Shown piece by piece: positions 61,963 to 64,000 of a stretch of DNA of 64,000 bases; the stretch's first letter is position 1; every line of letters begins with the position of its first letter. A program made the position numbers and the translations under genes. The notes beneath the pieces are model-generated. The model was not told the origin of the DNA. It made no database searches and worked only from the letters and a program-made list of their open reading frames with translations. Source of the DNA: FEN-1350 sp964386005 (GTDB taxonomy: Bacteria; Planctomycetota; Phycisphaerae; Sedimentisphaerales; Anaerohalosphaeraceae); the NCBI GenBank assembly GCA_964386005.1, contig CAYLSB010000016.1:6665-70664 (forward strand). Reading direction: 5' to 3'.

Positions 61963-62915
61963 ACATCGTCATCCTCGACGGCCACACGATGAATCCGGGC
62001 GATCTGAGGTGGGATCCATTGCGTTCGCTGGGCGACCTCACCGTCTATGATCGTACCCCGGCGGAAATGACCATCCCGCGAGCGGCCAATGCCGAGATTA
62101 TCCTGACCAACAAGGTCGTCCTCGGCGCCGCCGAGATCGCCGCCCTGCCGTGTCTGCGATACATCGGCGTATTGGCAACCGGCTACAATGTGGTCGATCT
62201 GGCCGCCGCATATCGGCACGGCATTCTCGTTACCAATGTCCCGGCCTACAGTACCCCATCGGCCGTGCAAATGGTCTTTGCCCATCTGTTCAATCTGACA
62301 TTCGGCCTGGCCGAACACATGCGCGGTGTCCGCGACGGACGCTGGCAGAACTCGCCGGATTTCTGTTACTGGGATCGGCCGTTGTTCGAACTGGCCGGCA
62401 GCACGATGGGTATCGTGGGTTACGGCCGTATCGGCCGAGCCGTTGCGCAGGCCGCCTTACCCTTCGGTATGAGCGTGATTGTTCACACCCGCTCGAATCC
62501 AGAATCCATCGATCCTTCCATCCGTCTGGTTTCGCTGGATGAACTCTTCGTAAAAAGCGATATCATCAGTCTTCACTGCCCGCTCACCGAGCAGACCCGT
62601 CATCTCGTCAATCGCGAGCGGCTGGACATGATGAAATCTACGGCCTACATCATCAACACCGGCCGCGGCCCTCTGATCGACGAGCAGGCCCTCGCCGACG
62701 CCCTCAACTCCGGCCGAATAGCGGGTGCAGGTCTCGATGTCCTGTCAACCGAACCACCCAAAGCCGATACTCCCCTGCTCAAGGCCGAAAACTGCCACAT
62801 CACGCCCCATATCGCCTGGGCCACCGTCCAATCCCGACAGCGACTGTTTCACGTCGTCGTCGAAAACATCCGCGCCTTCCTTGCCGGTAAGCCACAAAAT
62901 ATCGTGACGATATGA
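61959..62915 (+). CDS. D-2-hydroxyacid dehydrogenase (glycerate dehydrogenase-like)
   Basis: A 318-residue NAD-dependent D-2-hydroxyacid dehydrogenase. The nucleotide-binding segment is GIVGYGRIGRAVAQA, and catalytic residues are Arg in NTGRGPLIDE, Glu in LSTEPPKAD and His in NCHITPHIAW. The best match by memory is glycerate dehydrogenase or hydroxypyruvate reductase. The start overlaps the anSME-like stop (ATGA), so the pair is co-translated although the chemistry is unrelated. It ends five bases from the convergent peroxiredoxin. Confidence 0.91.
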   Translation: MNIVILDGHTMNPGDLRWDPLRSLGDLTVYDRTPAEMTIPRAANAEIILTNKVVLGAAEIAALPCLRYIGVLATGYNVVDLAAAYRHGILVTNVPAYSTPSAVQMVFAHLFNLTFGLAEHMRGVRDGRWQNSPDFCYWDRPLFELAGSTMGIVGYGRIGRAVAQAALPFGMSVIVHTRSNPESIDPSIRLVSLDELFVKSDIISLHCPLTEQTRHLVNRERLDMMKSTAYIINTGRGPLIDEQALADALNSGRIAGAGLDVLSTEPPKADTPLLKAENCHITPHIAWATVQSRQRLFHVVVENIRAFLAGKPQNIVTI

Positions 62916-62919
62916 TCGC

Positions 62920-63636
62920 CTAATCCAGCTTCAACTGATCTTTTGGCAGTTTCTTCATACACAGGAACCAATCCAGACAATACCGTTCCTTGCCGGACTG
63001 CTTCATCCTTTCATTGGCCGCCCCGCACGACCCCGGCGCCGGCTCGATCACATCCTCGCCCGGCTGCCAGTCGGCCGGAGTGGCGCACTGATGCGCGTCG
63101 GCCGTCTGCATCGCGATCAGCATCCGCTGTATCTCCGCGAAATTCCGCCCGCACGACAACGGATAATACAACATCGCCCGGACGACGGCCTTGGGATCGA
63201 TGAAGAACACCGCACGCACGGCCTTGGTATCGCTCGCAGCCGGGTGCAACATCCCGAATTGCCTGGCCACGTCCATCTTGAGGTCGGCAATCACCGGAAA
63301 GGTCACCTCGATATCATGCAGGTTCTTGAAACGGATTTTTTCCTTGATCGTTCGCAGCCAGGCGATGTGACTATAGATACTGTCGATGGATAATCCCATC
63401 AATTCGCAGTTGAGCGACTTGAACTGCTTGTTCATCGCGGCGAACACCATGAACTCCGTTGTGCACACCGGCGTGAAATCCGCCGGGTGGCTGAACAGAA
63501 TCACCCACTTGCCCTTGAAGTCATCGGGAAATCGAACCTGTCCCTGCGTCGTCTCGGCCGTAAAACCCGGCGCCACATCCCCGATCAGCGGCATGCGGGG
63601 AATAGGGCTATTGGATAATTGGTTACTCTCACCCAT
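62920..63636 (-). CDS. Peroxiredoxin (Prx6/AhpC-TSA type)
   Basis: A 238-residue thiol peroxidase. The peroxidatic cysteine is Cys58 in FTPVCTTEF within HPADFTPVC; a resolving-type cysteine pair appears near the C-terminus (HQCATPADW, GSCGAANERM), as in thermophilic archaeal long peroxiredoxins. C-terminal YCLDWFLCMKKL adds further cysteines. It reduces peroxides and would protect oxygen-sensitive radical SAM and ferredoxin enzymes. The gene is convergent with the dehydrogenase gene; the first ATG (63636) gives a normal length. Confidence 0.92.
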   Translation of the reverse strand: MGESNQLSNSPIPRMPLIGDVAPGFTAETTQGQVRFPDDFKGKWVILFSHPADFTPVCTTEFMVFAAMNKQFKSLNCELMGLSIDSIYSHIAWLRTIKEKIRFKNLHDIEVTFPVIADLKMDVARQFGMLHPAASDTKAVRAVFFIDPKAVVRAMLYYPLSCGRNFAEIQRMLIAMQTADAHQCATPADWQPGEDVIEPAPGSCGAANERMKQSGKERYCLDWFLCMKKLPKDQLKLD

Positions 63637-64000
63637 ACAAGATCCCTTTTCATTATGAAGTATTTCACAAACGTGTTGCGTGTACTGGTTCAGCGTGAAA
63701 TGGACAAACCCCTTTCACGATTACGTGATAAAACCTGCCTTCGGCAGGGAGTTTTTGAAGGCATAAGGGATTCAAAAATACCATCGGAAAAAGGAGGGTG
63801 GATGGCTTCTCCACCCCGACGGTATTTCGTCGTCCCGGCCGGGTATCCCTGGCAGGTTGCTCTCCAGCAGAGCCCGCGTCCGTTTCACCGGCCAACGGCA
63901 TTGTCCTGACGCTATGCCGCATTGTCAAGTCCGTTCCCATTCGGGTCCAGGGCAAACGCACCTTAACTGATTGTTGGGACACGACATAGCCGATGTTTTT
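63637..64000. other. Right-end region without an assigned gene
   Basis: No family was recognised on either strand. A minus-strand frame of 105 residues (63665-63982) spans much of it but has a low-complexity arrangement of Arg, Thr and Gly and runs through a terminator-like hairpin, so I do not call it a gene. The region may hold the end of a gene lying beyond the window. Confidence 0.45.
63730..63756. terminator. Bidirectional intrinsic-terminator-like hairpin
   Basis: AAAACCTGCC / GGCAGGGAGTTTTT: a six-pair stem with a three-base loop, preceded by A and followed by five T, so it could act on either strand. No gene in the window ends immediately before it; a minus-strand transcript entering from the right is the more likely user. 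Confidence 0.6.

Noticed and set aside
63665..63982. Minus-strand 105-residue frame at the right end
   Set aside because: It passes through an intrinsic-terminator-like hairpin and shows no family signature; possibly a remnant, not called.
1..64000. tRNA, rRNA, CRISPR arrays and insertion sequences
   Set aside because: No T-loop/anticodon arrangements, regularly spaced repeats, transposase motifs or terminal inverted repeats were found by eye; a covariance-model scan would be the decisive check.

Overview
The window looks like part of a Planctomycetota chromosome, most likely a Phycisphaerae-type lineage, of roughly balanced base composition. This is an inference from gene content: a PEP-CTERM surface protein, dockerin-like and GLUG-repeat secreted proteins, several PQQ/NHL beta-propellers, LL-diaminopimelate aminotransferase (DapL), a giant 2-hydroxyacyl-CoA dehydratase activase, an anaerobic sulfatase-maturase-like radical SAM enzyme, two B12-binding radical SAM proteins and a FolK/deoxynucleoside-kinase fusion. 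Nearly all space is coding. No rRNA, tRNA, CRISPR array, prophage or complete insertion sequence was seen.

Layout. 1-1.5 kb: the end of a NodI/NodJ-like ABC exporter pair. 1.5-7.9 kb (minus strand): a tightly packed six-gene operon combining a PQQ-type propeller lipoprotein, an anchored NHL propeller, a 74-residue Tat-signal protein with four cysteines, a NapG-like Tat ferredoxin, a NapH-like membrane polyferredoxin and a membrane-anchored PQQ propeller. It is a candidate extracytoplasmic electron-transfer module and the most novel-looking locus here. 8.2-9.7 kb: an AT-rich GLUG-repeat secreted protein. 10-16.8 kb (minus): a lipid operon with an LplT-Aas fusion, PlsY, a GNAT/class V aminotransferase fusion and a lipase-like lipoprotein, almost all overlapping. 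16.9-23.5 kb (minus): the CoA-dehydratase activase, a radical SAM protein, a small secreted protein and a 44-residue membrane protein.

23.6-35.2 kb (plus): a sigma-54 activator with a palindromic promoter, an amidase lipoprotein, Tex, a 1138-residue secreted mosaic protein and a two-component pair. 35.2-42 kb: rhomboid protease, BioF, and a minus-strand operon dapL, folK-dNK, panC, panD, lgt. 42.3-47.2 kb: a hybrid kinase, Hpt protein and receiver phosphorelay, meeting head-on and overlapping a minus-strand DJ-1, umuD, umuC operon. 47.4-50 kb: avtA, gloB, hisI. 50-54.6 kb (minus): secreted glycosidase-like and surface proteins. 54.6-64 kb: a long leader and radical SAM protein, a Tat aldo/keto reductase, glnS, two small envelope proteins, an anSME-like enzyme overlapping a D-2-hydroxyacid dehydrogenase, and a peroxiredoxin.

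The genes suggest an anaerobic or microaerobic, polysaccharide-oriented heterotroph with much extracytoplasmic redox and surface machinery. Gene starts were chosen from Shine-Dalgarno sequences, overlaps and family alignment from memory; no database search was possible.
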